Shown in pieces: positions 28,637 to 37,456 of a DNA stretch of 64,000 bases. The number at the start of each line of letters is the position of its first letter. Positions within the stretch are counted from its first letter, which is position 1. The notes beneath the pieces are model-generated. The model did no database searches. It had not been told where the DNA came from and saw nothing but the letters and a program-made list of their open reading frames with translations. The position numbers and the translations under genes are program-made. Origin of the DNA: Luteimicrobium album. GTDB lineage: Bacteria; Actinomycetota; Actinomycetes; Actinomycetales; Cellulomonadaceae. The stretch covers positions 62,001-126,000 of the forward strand of contig NZ_BSUK01000001.1 in the NCBI RefSeq assembly GCF_030161555.1. The letters run 5' to 3'.

Positions 28637-29281
28637 GTGACCCGCGTCCTCCTCGTCGACGACGATCCGCTCGTCCGCACCGGGCTCCGCATGATCCTGC
28701 AGAGCGACCCTGAGATCGAGGTCGTCGCGGAGGCGTCCGACGGCTCCGAGGCCGTGCCCGCCGTCCAGGCTCACCGCCCCGACGTCGTCCTCATGGACCT
28801 GCGCATGGCGCGGCTCGACGGGATCGCCGCGACCGCAGCCGTGCGGGCGCTGCCCGACCCGCCGGCCGTCGTCGTGCTCACGAGCTTCGACGCGGACGAG
28901 AACGTGCTGCGCGCGCTCGAGGCCGGCGCCAGCGGCTTCCTGCTCAAGGACGCCGCCCCGCGGGAGATCGTCGACGGCGTCCGCGCGGTCGCAGATGGCG
29001 ACGCGGTCCTCGCACCGCGGGTCGCCCGGTTCGTCGTCGCGCACGTGGCGACGTCGCGCGTCGGCGAGGAGACCGTCGCCGCCCGGCACGCGCTGGCGCA
29101 GCTGACCGACCGCGAGCGCGACATCGCCGGCCTGGTCGCCGAGGGGCTCAGCAACGCCGACATCGCGCAGCGGGTCTACGTGAGCGAGGCGACCGTGAAG
29201 ACGCACCTCGGCCGCGTCATGACGAAGCTCGGGCTCGCCAACCGCGTGCAGGTCGCCCTGCTCGTCGAGCGCGCGCGCTGA
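28637..29281 (+). CDS. LuxR/NarL-family response regulator
   Basis: 214 residues. Receiver domain with acidic pocket VLLVDDDPLV, phospho-acceptor Asp in VVLMDLRMARLDGI, switch Thr/Ser in VVVLTSFDAD and Lys in GFLLKDAAP; C-terminal LuxR helix-turn-helix LTDRERDIAGLVAEGLSNAD followed by VYVSEATVKTHLGRVMTKLG. GTG 28637 is chosen because the family starts four residues before the LLVDDD strand. It acts with the adjacent kinase. It is followed by the nested hairpin at 29311-29381. Confidence 0.9.
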   Translation: MTRVLLVDDDPLVRTGLRMILQSDPEIEVVAEASDGSEAVPAVQAHRPDVVLMDLRMARLDGIAATAAVRALPDPPAVVVLTSFDADENVLRALEAGASGFLLKDAAPREIVDGVRAVADGDAVLAPRVARFVVAHVATSRVGEETVAARHALAQLTDRERDIAGLVAEGLSNADIAQRVYVSEATVKTHLGRVMTKLGLANRVQVALLVERAR

Positions 29282-29310
29282 CCAGCAGGACGACCTGTCG
29301 CGACGGCACG

Positions 29311-29381
29311 CCGAGCAAGCGGAAACCCGCTCGAGCAAGCGTCCTTCGGCTGCTTGCTCGAGCGGGTTCGTGCTTGCTCGG
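29311..29381. terminator. Nested double hairpin between convergent genes
   Basis: Inner stem AACCCGCTCGAGCAAGC (29324-29340) pairs perfectly over 17 bp with 29352-29368 around an 11-base loop; outer stem CCGAGCAAGC (29311-29320) pairs over 10 bp with GCTTGCTCGG (29372-29381). The octamer GAGCAAGC thus occurs twice forward and twice inverted. It lies between the convergent response regulator and deoC stops and probably terminates both. Confidence 0.8.
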
Positions 29382-29394
29382 TGGTGGGCCGTCG

Positions 29395-30092
29395 TCAGGC
29401 GAGGGCGTCGAGCTCCGCGAGCACCGCGGCGCCGCTGGACATCCCCAGGCGGGTCGCGCCGTGGTCGATCATCGTCAGCGCGTCGGCGAGCGTCCGGATC
29501 CCCCGGACGCCTTGACGCCGAGGCGCCCGCCGACGGTCTCGGACATGATCGACACGGCCCGCGCCGACGCACCGCCGGAGGGGTGGAAGCCCGTCGACGT
29601 CTTGACGAAGTCCGCTCCCGCAGCCTCCGAGGCGCGGCACGCCTCGACGATCTCGTGATCCGTGAGCGCCGCGGACTCGATGATGACCTTGAGCACCCGC
29701 CCCTGCGGGACGGCCGCCCGGACCGCCGCGATGTCGAGCTGCACGTACTCCCACGCGCCCGCCTTCGCGGCGCCCACGTCGATCACCATGTCGACCTCGT
29801 CGGCACCGTCCGCCACGGACCGCGCGGCCTCGGCGGCCTTGATCCCGCTGTGGTGCTTGCCCGACGGGAAGCCGGACACCGTCGCGACCTTGAGCGCGGT
29901 GCCCTCGGACCCGGCGTCGGGCACCGTCAGCGGGAGGAACGACGGCGAGACGCACACCGCGTACACGCCGAGCGCGGCGCCCTCGGCGACGAGCGCCTCG
30001 ACGTCGGCGCGCGTGGCCTCGGGCTTGAGGAGCGTGTGGTCGATGAACTGCGCCAGGCCCGCCCGGTCGAGCCCACCCGTCGTCGTGCTCAT
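29395..30092 (-). CDS. deoC: Deoxyribose-phosphate aldolase (one frameshift)
   Basis: Class I aldolase splitting 2-deoxyribose-5-phosphate into glyceraldehyde-3-phosphate and acetaldehyde. About 232 residues. Seen: [71 protein letters not shown] and the Schiff-base lysine in [15 protein letters not shown]. The frame breaks at the CCCCC near 29508; one base restores [20 protein letters not shown] and the stop at 29395. ATG 30092 overlaps the adenosine deaminase stop (ATGA), so the two form an operon of nucleoside breakdown. Confidence 0.9.
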
Positions 30093-31297
30093 ACCTGCGC
30101 TCCTTCGATCTCCGCGTACTTCGGTGCGATGAGGTCCTCGACGAGACGGCGGCGCTCGTCGTGGTGGACGAACGCGTTCCAGGCCGCGGTGACGGTGACC
30201 TCGTACAGGTCGTCGAGCGTCCAGCCGGCCTCGGCGACGAGGAGCGTCATCTCGCGCGTCATCGACGTCCCCGACTGCAGCCGGTTGTCCGTGTTGACCG
30301 TCACGGCGAACTCGAGCTCGAGCAGACGGGTGATGGGGTGCTCCGCGATCGACGCCGCGGCGCCCGTCTGGAGGTTCGACGTCGGGCACAGCTCGAGCGG
30401 GACCTGGCGGTCCCGCACCCACGTCGCGACCCGACCGAGCGTCGCGAGGGGCTCGGCGTCCTCGTCGCGGTCGCCGCTCGGGTCGAACGCGATGTCCTCG
30501 ACGATCCGCACCCCGTGCCCGACGCGCGCCGCGCGCCCCAGGTGCACGGCCTGCGAGATCGAGTCGACGCCGTCGGCCTCGCCCGCGTGGATCGTGACGG
30601 GGAACCCGGCGTCGTCCAGGGTGGCCCAGATCGCCGGGTACCGGTCGGGCGGGAAGCCCAGCTCGGCGCCCGCGATGTCGAACCCGACGACGGCGCCCGG
30701 CGAGTCCGCGAGCGCCCCCTCGACGCGGTTGGCGAGGGCGAGGTCGGCGATCTCCTCCCAGCGGTCGGCGTGGCGCATGGCCGTCACGAGCTGCCCGACC
30801 CAGATGGTGCGGCCGTCCTTCGCGGCCTCGGCGACGCCCTCCGCCAGGCCCTCGCGGACGGCGTCGACGGTCTCCTGGAGCGTGAGCCCGCCCGCCAGGT
30901 GCTGCTCGGGCGCCCACCGCTGCTCGGCGTACACGACGCCGTCGGCCGCGAGGTCGAGCACGGACTCGCGCGCGACCCGGCGCAGGTGGTCGGCCGTCTG
31001 CATGACGGCGATCGTGTGGTCGAACGTCTCGAGGTAGCGGGGCAGGTCACCGGACGTCGCCGCCTCGACGAACCAGGTCCCCAGCGCGTCGGGGTCCGTC
31101 GTCGGGAGCTCGTGGCCGGCCTCGGCCGCCAGCTCGACGATCGTGGCGGGCCGCAGGCCGCCGTCGAGGTGGTCGTGCAGGACGACCTTCGGGAGCTGCG
31201 CGATCTGCTCGCGCAGCGTCGAGGGCAGGTGCGACACGCGGGCGTCGTCGCCGTCACCCGGCGTGCTCGTGGCCGCCGGGGAGGTGGGGGATGTCAT
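30089..31297 (-). CDS. add: Adenosine deaminase
   Basis: Zinc enzyme converting (deoxy)adenosine to (deoxy)inosine in purine salvage; 402 residues, intact, cytoplasmic. Metal and catalytic motifs: [13 protein letters not shown] (HxH), [30 protein letters not shown] and [11 protein letters not shown], the last with NTDN instead of the usual NTDDP. ATG 31297 is used because it follows a TACCGT box by seven bases; GTG 31306 is an in-frame alternative. It is translationally coupled to deoC. Inosine formed can pass to the phosphorylase at 23.5 kb. Confidence 0.92.
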   Translation of the reverse strand: MTSPTSPAATSTPGDGDDARVSHLPSTLREQIAQLPKVVLHDHLDGGLRPATIVELAAEAGHELPTTDPDALGTWFVEAATSGDLPRYLETFDHTIAVMQTADHLRRVARESVLDLAADGVVYAEQRWAPEQHLAGGLTLQETVDAVREGLAEGVAEAAKDGRTIWVGQLVTAMRHADRWEEIADLALANRVEGALADSPGAVVGFDIAGAELGFPPDRYPAIWATLDDAGFPVTIHAGEADGVDSISQAVHLGRAARVGHGVRIVEDIAFDPSGDRDEDAEPLATLGRVATWVRDRQVPLELCPTSNLQTGAAASIAEHPITRLLELEFAVTVNTDNRLQSGTSMTREMTLLVAEAGWTLDDLYEVTVTAAWNAFVHHDERRRLVEDLIAPKYAEIEGAQV

Positions 31298-31304
31298 GGC
31301 TCCC

Positions 31305-31310
31305 ACGGTA
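31305..31310 (-). promoter_or_regulatory. -10 box of leaderless add-deoC operon
   Basis: TACCGT on the minus strand is followed by seven bases and ATG 31297. Confidence 0.55.
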
Positions 31311-31334
31311 GCGGAGCGGTGTCGTCCGCGTCCG

Positions 31335-31573
31335 TCAGCCGCGCGCGTCGTCCTCGTCGTCGGGCACCTCGTCGGCCTGCTCGACGACGTCCGCCTCGTC
31401 GGCCTCGCCGTCCAGGTCCGGACGGGGGACGTCCGGCTCGTAGTCGGCCTCGTCGAGGGCGTCGGGCTCGGGGAGCCCCCGGTGCGTGAGGTGGTCGACG
31501 TCGTCGCGGGTCACGGTGTCGTCGGGAACCAGCCCCCGTCGCGGAGCGTGTCGTCGCCGGGCGTGGTGCTCAT
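31335..31573 (-). CDS. Small acidic hypothetical protein (one frameshift)
   Basis: 79 residues when joined; more than a third are Asp or Glu ([20 protein letters not shown]), with no hydrophobic segment, so it is probably disordered and cytoplasmic. The frame breaks at CCCCC 31533-31537; one base joins TLRDGG to [16 protein letters not shown] strong GGAGG site precedes ATG 31573, supporting translation. It sits between the nucleoside uptake operon and add. I do not recognise a family. Confidence 0.55.
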
Positions 31574-31641
31574 CGGTGCCTCCTTCGACGTGCCGTGCGG
31601 GCACCTCCATCGTCGCGCGGGACCAGTCCGTCCGCGCGTCC

Positions 31642-32393
31642 TCAGGTTCGCGGCAGGAGGGCCCAGACGACGTGGGTCCAGCGACCGAGCGCGTCGAGGG
31701 GCCGCTCCCCCGCCCAGAGCGCCGCGTGCGAGACCGCGTGCACCGCGCCCGAGCCGGGCTCGTAGACCAAGACGGCGTCGTCGGGCCCGCCCGGCAGGAC
31801 GAGGACGACGTGCCGCGGCACGGCGGCGCCCACACCTCCGGCCGTGTCGCCGCCTGTGTAGAGCGGGACCGGGATCCCGCGCGCGAGCGCGGCGTCGACG
31901 GTGGCCCGGACGCGCGCGAGGTCGGCCGGATCGGTGTCGTCGACGACACGGTGCCCGTAGCGCACCCCACCCCACCGCGCGGCCCGGGCCGCGGCCCACG
32001 GCGGCGTGCCGAGCGCGCGCGGCCACGGGAGCCCGAGCAGGGCGGTGCGCGTGGTGCGGCGCTGGACCGCGCGCTGCAGCGCGGCGAACCGGGCGGCTGC
32101 GCCCGACGGCGGGTCTCCCCGTGCAGCCAGGCGGCCACCGCGGGGTCGCCGTCCGCGGCGAGGAGGACGAGCACCGCGGCGCCGCAGGTCGTGCCGTCGA
32201 CCTGCGCCGCCGGCGCGCGCTCGGGGCCGAGCAGCACGGGCCAGGGCGCGTCCGTCCGCCCTGCCCGACCGCGCCCGAGCGGGTCGGCGGGCGCCCGGTC
32301 CACGGGGCGCGGCGGCGGGGAGGTGCCGCGGACCGGCGCCGTCGGGAACGTCGTCCACAGGCCCGCCCGCCGGAGCAGGCTCGTGAGCTGCAC
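31642..32393 (-). CDS. Papain-like (C39-type) cysteine peptidase-like hypothetical protein (one frameshift)
   Basis: About 250 residues when joined. A Cys motif DGTTCGAAVLVLLAADGDP near residue 70 and a His motif PRHVVLVLPGG near 190, followed by VLVYEPGSG, copy the order Cys-His-Asp/Asn of papain-like folds such as peptidase C39. No signal peptide or membrane helix is evident. The frame breaks near 32116 in CCCC; one base joins AAWLHG to DPPSGAAARFAALQ. GTG 32393 lies five bases after the second DUF202 gene, so it is the last gene of the nucleoside uptake operon. Enzyme activity is inferred from the motif spacing only. Confidence 0.55.
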
Positions 32394-32398
32394 GCGGC

Positions 32399-32719
32399 CT
32401 ACCGCACCGCGCCCAGCACGGACGCGGCCAGGCCGAGCGCGGCGAGCAGCACGACGGCGCCCGCACCGGGGGCGAGCATCCCCCAGGGCCGTCGGTCGGC
32501 GCGGGGCCAGTGGGCCGTGCGCGCCCGGACCGCCCCGGTCACCGTCGCCGCACCGAGCAGCACGCCCGCGATCGCGAGCCCGGGGTCGCGCTCGCGCAGG
32601 GCCGCGAGCGCCAGCACGGCGCAGCCGAGCGCGACGCCGAGCGCCGTGCGCTGCCACGCGAGCGCGGTCCGCTCGGCCGGCTCGTCGTGCGGGACGCGGG
32701 TGTTCGGCTCGCCGGTCAC
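32399..32719 (-). CDS. DUF202 membrane protein (second of pair)
   Basis: 106 residues. The DUF202 signature ERTALAWQRTALGVALGCAV near residue 17 opens the first of three predicted helices; the last helix is AGAVVLLAALGLAASVLGAV. GTG 32719 overlaps the stop of the preceding DUF202 gene (GTGA). Pairs of DUF202 proteins are common in actinobacteria; their role is unknown. The frame is intact. Confidence 0.82.
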   Translation of the reverse strand: MTGEPNTRVPHDEPAERTALAWQRTALGVALGCAVLALAALRERDPGLAIAGVLLGAATVTGAVRARTAHWPRADRRPWGMLAPGAGAVVLLAALGLAASVLGAVR

Positions 32720-33117
32720 CGGGTCGACCCGCTCCAGATCGCGTACGCCCCGACGAGCGCCGCGAACGCCACGATGCCCACGACGATCACCGGCAGGGCG
32801 CTGGGCGGGGGCAGCGGCCGCCCGAGGCGCATCGCACGCTCGTTGCGGCGCCACGCGACCAGGGCGTACGCGGCGAGGCACCCGCCGCCGACGCACGCGA
32901 CCGCGGCCACGACGTCGAGCAGGACCGACAGGTCGGCGAACGAGGCGAACGACGTGAGCGCGATCCCGCCCGCGACGAGCCCGAGGCCCGTGCGGAGCCA
33001 CGCGAGCGCGGTGCGCTCGTTGGCGAGGGAGTACCGCACGTCGGGGTCGCTGCCCACGCCGTACACCGAGCGGGGGCGACGGGCGTCCGGCTCCTCCGGC
33101 TCGTCCTGCGGGCTCAC
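32716..33117 (-). CDS. DUF202 (YidH-type) membrane protein (first of pair)
   Basis: 133 residues, intact. A hydrophilic N-terminus (DEPEEPDARRPRSVYGVGSD) is followed by YSLANERTALAWLRTGLGLV, the DUF202/YidH signature, and three hydrophobic segments. GTG 33117 overlaps the deoA stop (GTGA), tying this membrane pair to the pyrimidine salvage genes. No biochemical function is established for the family, and the link to nucleoside uptake here is positional only. Confidence 0.82.
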   Translation of the reverse strand: MSPQDEPEEPDARRPRSVYGVGSDPDVRYSLANERTALAWLRTGLGLVAGGIALTSFASFADLSVLLDVVAAVACVGGGCLAAYALVAWRRNERAMRLGRPLPPPSALPVIVVGIVAFAALVGAYAIWSGSTR

Positions 33118-34426
33118 GCCACCCGGTCCAGCACGACCGACGAGCGCTCGGTCACGAGGCTCACGTCGGAGACGCGGAACGCGCCGTCGAGCGCCGCCGC
33201 CCCACGCTCGAACCGCTCGGGCGTGTCCGTGTGCAGGGTCGCGAGCGGCTGGCCGGCGACGACGACGTCCCCCGGCTTGGCGTGCAGCTCGACGCCCGCC
33301 CCCGCCTGGACGGCGTCCTCCTTGCGGGCCCGCCCGGCCCCGAGGCGCCAGGCCGCGACGCCCACGGCGAGCGCGTCGACGTGGGTGAGCACGCCGTCGG
33401 CGGGGGCGGTGACGGTCTCCGTCTCGCGTGCGGTCGGCAGCGGCGCGTCGGGGTCGCCACCCTGCGCGCGGATCATGGCCTTCCACACGTCCATGGCGCG
33501 GCCGTCACCGAGCGCCGCGCGGACGTCGTCCTCGGCCTGCGGGCGGCCCGCGCCGGCGAGCATCTCGACCGCGAGCGCGACCGTGAGGTCGACGACGTCG
33601 GACGGCCCGCCCCCGCCAGCACCTCGACGGACTCGCGCACCTCGAGCGCGTTGCCCGCGGTCAGGCCGAGCGGCGTCGACATGTCGGTGAGCAGGGCCAC
33701 CGTGCGCACACCCGCGTCCGTGCCCAGGTCGACCATGGTGCGCGCGAGCTCGCGGGCGTCGTCGGCGGACTTCATGAACGCGCCCGAGCCCACCTTGACG
33801 TCGAGGACCAGCGCGCCGGTGCCCTCGGCGATCTTCTTGCTCATGATCGAGCTCGCGATCAGCGGGATCGCCTCGACGGTCCCGGTGACGTCGCGCAGCG
33901 CGTACAGCTTGCGGTCCGCGGGCGCGAGGCCCGAGCCGGCCTGGCAGATCACCGCGCCGACCGACCCGAGCTGCGCCATCATCTCGTCGTTGCTCAGCGC
34001 GGCCCGCCAGCCGGGGATGGACTCGAGCTTGTCGAGCGTGCCGCCCGTGTGCCCCAGGCCGCGCCCCGAGAGCTGCGGCACCGCGACCCCGAACGACGCG
34101 ACCAGCGGCGCGAGGGGCAGCGTGATCTTGTCGCCCACCCCGCCCGTCGAGTGCTTGTCGGCGGTCGGCCGGTCGAGGCCGGAGAAGTCGAGGCGCTCGC
34201 CGCTCGCGATCATCGCGGACGTCCACCGGGAGATCTCGCCGCGGTCCATGCCATTGAGCAGGATCGCCATCGCGAGCGCCGCCATCTGCTCCTCGGCGAC
34301 CACGCCCCGCGTGTACGCGTCGACCACCCAGTCGATCTGCGCGCCCTCGAGGCGCTGCTCGTCGCGCTTGGTGCGGATCACGTCGACGGCGTCGAACGGT
34401 TCGGTCGTCCCGGCGGTGGTGCTCAA
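33114..34426 (-). CDS. deoA: Thymidine/pyrimidine-nucleoside phosphorylase (one frameshift)
   Basis: Phosphorolysis of thymidine (and deoxyuridine/uridine) to base and sugar-1-phosphate. About 437 residues. Seen: VDVIRTKRDEQRLEGAQIDW, the phosphate loop KHSTGGVGDKITLPLAPLVA, signature SGRGLGHTGGTLDKLESIPG, DVKVGSGAFMK, and the C-terminal PYNP domain GAGVELHAKPGDVVVAGQPL. The frame breaks in CCCCC 33610-33614; one base restores VLAGGGPSDVVDLTVAL. The start is TTG 34426 with AGGAG six bases upstream; the ATG five bases before it reaches a stop after two codons. It follows cdd in the uptake operon. Confidence 0.9.
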
Positions 34427-34427
34427 C

Positions 34428-34829
34428 TCATTCTCCTCGGCGCAGGTCGTCCGGCCCGAACGCGTCGGGCAGGACCTCGGTCATCGGGCGGACGCCGGAC
34501 ACGGTCTCCACGAGGAGCTCCGGTCCCCCGTGCTCCCACAGGAGCTGGCGGCACCGCCCGCACGGCATGATCACGCGCCCGGCGCCGTCGACGCACGTGA
34601 ACGCGACGAGCCGCCCGCCCCCGCCGACGACGAGCGCCGACACGAGCGAGCACTCCGCGCACAGCGTCACGCCGTACGCGGCGTTCTCGACGTTGCAGCC
34701 GACGACGACGCGACCGTCGTCCACGAGCGCGGCCGCGCCCACGGGGTAGCCCGAGTAGGGCGCGTACGCCCGTCGTACGACGTCCGTCGCCTCGGCCCGC
34801 AGGGCGTCCCAGTCGATCGGTGGGACCAC
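34428..34829 (-). CDS. cdd: Cytidine deaminase
   Basis: Zinc enzyme converting (deoxy)cytidine to (deoxy)uridine, which DeoA can then cleave. 133 residues, intact. Motifs: YAPYSGYPVGAAALVDDG, CNVENAAYGVTLCAECSLVS with the zinc Cys and catalytic Glu, and PCGRCRQLLWEHG with the other two zinc cysteines. GTG 34829 has AAGGAG five bases upstream; GTG 34835, which overlaps the permease stop, is the alternative. It lies directly between the ABC permease and deoA genes. Confidence 0.92.
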   Translation of the reverse strand: MVPPIDWDALRAEATDVVRRAYAPYSGYPVGAAALVDDGRVVVGCNVENAAYGVTLCAECSLVSALVVGGGGRLVAFTCVDGAGRVIMPCGRCRQLLWEHGGPELLVETVSGVRPMTEVLPDAFGPDDLRRGE

Positions 34830-34831
34830 TC

Positions 34832-36138
34832 TCACTCCTTGACGTACGGCACGCCGTCGGCCGCGGGGCCGCGCACACGCCCCACGAGCCCGGCGACGGC
34901 GAAGATCGTCACCACGTACGGCAGCATCAGCATGAACTGGTTGGGGATCGCGGTCCCGAGCACACCCAGGACCTGCTGCAGCTTGTCGGAGAACCCGAAC
35001 AGCAGCGCGGCGCCGAGCGCGCCCCACGGGGACCAGCGGCCGAGGATCATCGCGGCGAGCGCGATGTAGCCCTTGCCGGCCGTCATCTCCTGCGAGAACG
35101 CCCCCACCGACCCGACGGTGAAGAACGCGCCGCCGAGCCCCGCGACCATCGACCCGAGGAGCACGTTGCCCCACCGGGTCCGGTTCACGTCGATGCCGAC
35201 CGTGTCTGCGGCGGCCGGGTACTCGCCCACCGCACGGACCCGCAGGCCCCAGCGCGTGCGGAACAGCGCGATCGCGCCCACGACGATCGCCACGTACAGC
35301 AGGTACACGAGCAGGGTCTGGCGGAACAGCACCGGACCGATCACCGGGATGTCCCCGAGCACGGGGATCGGGAGCGTGGGCAGGCGGGGCGGGCTGTTGA
35401 GCGTCGCCGCGTTCTCCTTGAGCACCGACGAGTACAAGAAGCTCGTCAGGCCGACCGCGAACACGTTGAGCACGACGCCGACGATGATCTGGTTGACGTG
35501 GTACTTGACCGTGAACAGCGCGAGGAGCGCGCCGATGACGAGCCCCGCGACGGGTGCGGCGACCAGCCCGAGGTAGGCGTTGGACACTATCGACGCGAAC
35601 ACCGCCGCGCCGAACGCGCCCGTGAGGAGCTGGCCCTCGATCGCGATGTTGACGACGCCGGCACGCTCGCCGATCAGGCCGCCGAGGGCGCCGAACGCGA
35701 GCGGCACGGCGAGGAACAGCGAGCCCGCGAGCAGCGAGACGAGCGACGTCGACTTGCCGGCCACGGCCCACGTGAGGAACGCGAGGACCCACAGGACCGC
35801 GAAGACGATCGTCACCCAGCGGCCCACGCGGCGGGCCCGCGAGACGCACCAGCCCGCGTACGCGGCCGCGAGCAGGGCGAGGACCGACAGGACGACCGCG
35901 GACGCCTTCGACGGCACGGTCACAGGGCCGAGGTGGACGAAGTCGCTCGACGTGGAGAGACCGAACGTCGTCTCGCGGCCCCCGGCGGGGAGCAGGCCGA
36001 ACAGCACGAGGGCGAGCAGGCCGAGCACGCCGAGCGTGATGGGCAGGCGCCACGCCTTCCGGGGACCGCCGCGGCGGAGGTCGCGGCGCCGGGGGCGCTG
36101 GTCGGCGAGCCGGCCGGCTCGAGGGTGGCGGCGCTCAT
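34832..36138 (-). CDS. Nucleoside ABC transporter permease 2 (one frameshift)
   Basis: Inner-membrane permease of the BPD_transp_2 family, about 435 residues with ten or more helices. The family core is seen at GERAGVVNIAIEGQLLTGAF and NQIIVGVVLNVFAVGLTSFL, and the EAA-like region GRWSPWGALGAALLFGFSD. It is long for the family because of an N-terminal extension. The frame breaks near 36062 in CCCC; one base joins AAAVP to RKAWRLPITLGVLGLLALVL. ATG 36138 overlaps the stop of permease 1. It pairs with permease 1, the ATPase and the BMP lipoprotein. Confidence 0.88.
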
Positions 36139-37456
36139 GCGCGTGCTCCCTTCGCGTCGGGGCGTGGCGCCGGCAGGCGGAAGATGGCCCGCACGAGCGG
36201 CGGCGCCGCGATGAACAGGACGACCAGGGACTGGATCACGAGCACCAGGTCGATGGGCGTGCCGGTCGCTGCCTCCATGGACCGGCCGCCGACGTCGAGC
36301 GCGGCGTACAGCAGGCCCGCGAAGAAGATCCCGAGCGGCTTGGACCGTCCGAGCAGGGCGACCGTGATCGCGTCGAACCCGAGCGAGCCCGCGATGCCAC
36401 CCGTGAGCGACTTCTCGGTGCCGAGCACCTGCACCGCACCGGCGAGGCCCGCGAGCGCGCCCGAGACCGCCATGACCGCGATGAACGTCGTCGCGACGCC
36501 GATGCCCGCGTTGCGCGACGCGTTCGGGTTGGACCCGACCGCGCGGAACCGGAAGCCCCACGTGGAGCGCGTCATGAGCCACCACACGAACACCGCGGCG
36601 AGGATCGCGACGAGGAAGCCCGCGTTGAGCCGGAAGTGGTCGCCCAGCAGCAGCGGCAGGTTCGCGTTCGGCCCCACCGCGGGGCTCTTCGGCTGGTTCG
36701 ACCCGGACTGTGTGAAGAACCGCGTCGTCAGCAGGTAGGCGAGCAGGTAGAGCGCGACGTAGTTGAGCATGATCGTGACGATCACCTCGTGTGCGCCGGT
36801 CCGGGCTCGCAGGACGCCCGCGATCGACGCCCAGATCGCGCCGCCGAGGAGCCCGCCGACGAGCGCGACGAGCACGTGCACGACGACCGGCAGGTGCCAG
36901 GTGAACCCGATGTACCCGGCGAACGTCGCGCCGAGGATGACCTGCCCCTGGGCGCCGATGTTGAACAGGCCCGCCCGGAAGGCGACCGCGACGCCGAGCG
37001 CCGCGATGATGAGCGGCGTCGCGACCGTCATGGTCTCGGTGAGCGGCGTGAACACCGTCCTGAAGTCCCAGCCGCGGTCGTTGATCACCGCGCCGCGGAA
37101 CATCGCGACGTACGCGTCGCTCACGGCCGACCAGGCGGCCGAGAAGAAGTCGCCGGGCTTGGAGAAGAAGTAGCTGAGGGTCGACGTCACCGACTCCGTC
37201 GTGAAGACGATCAGGAGCGCGCCGATCACGAGGGCCAGCACGAACGCGAGCACCGTGACGCCGAAGCTTCCGGTCGCGGCGTCCCGCAGGGCGCGCGCCG
37301 CGCGCGACTCCCCGACTCGGGCGGCGCCCCGTCCGGCCGCGACGGCGCCCGGCCGGTCAGGTCGGCGCCGGGCTCGGAGGCGACGACGTCCCCGCCCGGC
37401 TCCTGAGCGCCCGGGGTGGCGTCCGGGGCCCTGCCCGGCTCGTCCGGCTGGCTCAC
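36135..37456 (-). CDS. Nucleoside ABC transporter permease 1 (one frameshift)
   Basis: BPD_transp_2 family permease, about 440 residues. An 80-residue hydrophilic N-terminus precedes the first helix (GVTVLAFVLALVIGALLIVF). Core motifs: FRAGLFNIGAQGQVILGATF, EVIVTIMLNYVALYLLAYLL, and GFDAITVALLGRSKPLGIFF. The frame breaks in the extension at CCCC 37327-37330; one base joins SRPDGG to AARVGESRAARAL. GTG 37456 overlaps the ATPase stop (GTGA). With permease 2 it forms the heterodimeric channel of a nucleoside importer. Confidence 0.88.

Noticed and set aside
27272..29281. Single ORF encoding a histidine kinase fused to its response regulator
   Set aside because: A one-base loss before a TGA at 28594-28596 explains it; both parts then have normal lengths and starts.
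29282..29394. Repeats resembling a short CRISPR-like array
   Set aside because: The octamer copies are in opposite orientations and form one nested hairpin; there are no regular direct repeats with unique spacers.
33114..34431. deoA starting at the ATG at 34431
   Set aside because: That frame reads ATG-AGT-TGA and stops at once; TTG 34426 with AGGAG six bases upstream is in frame with the enzyme.
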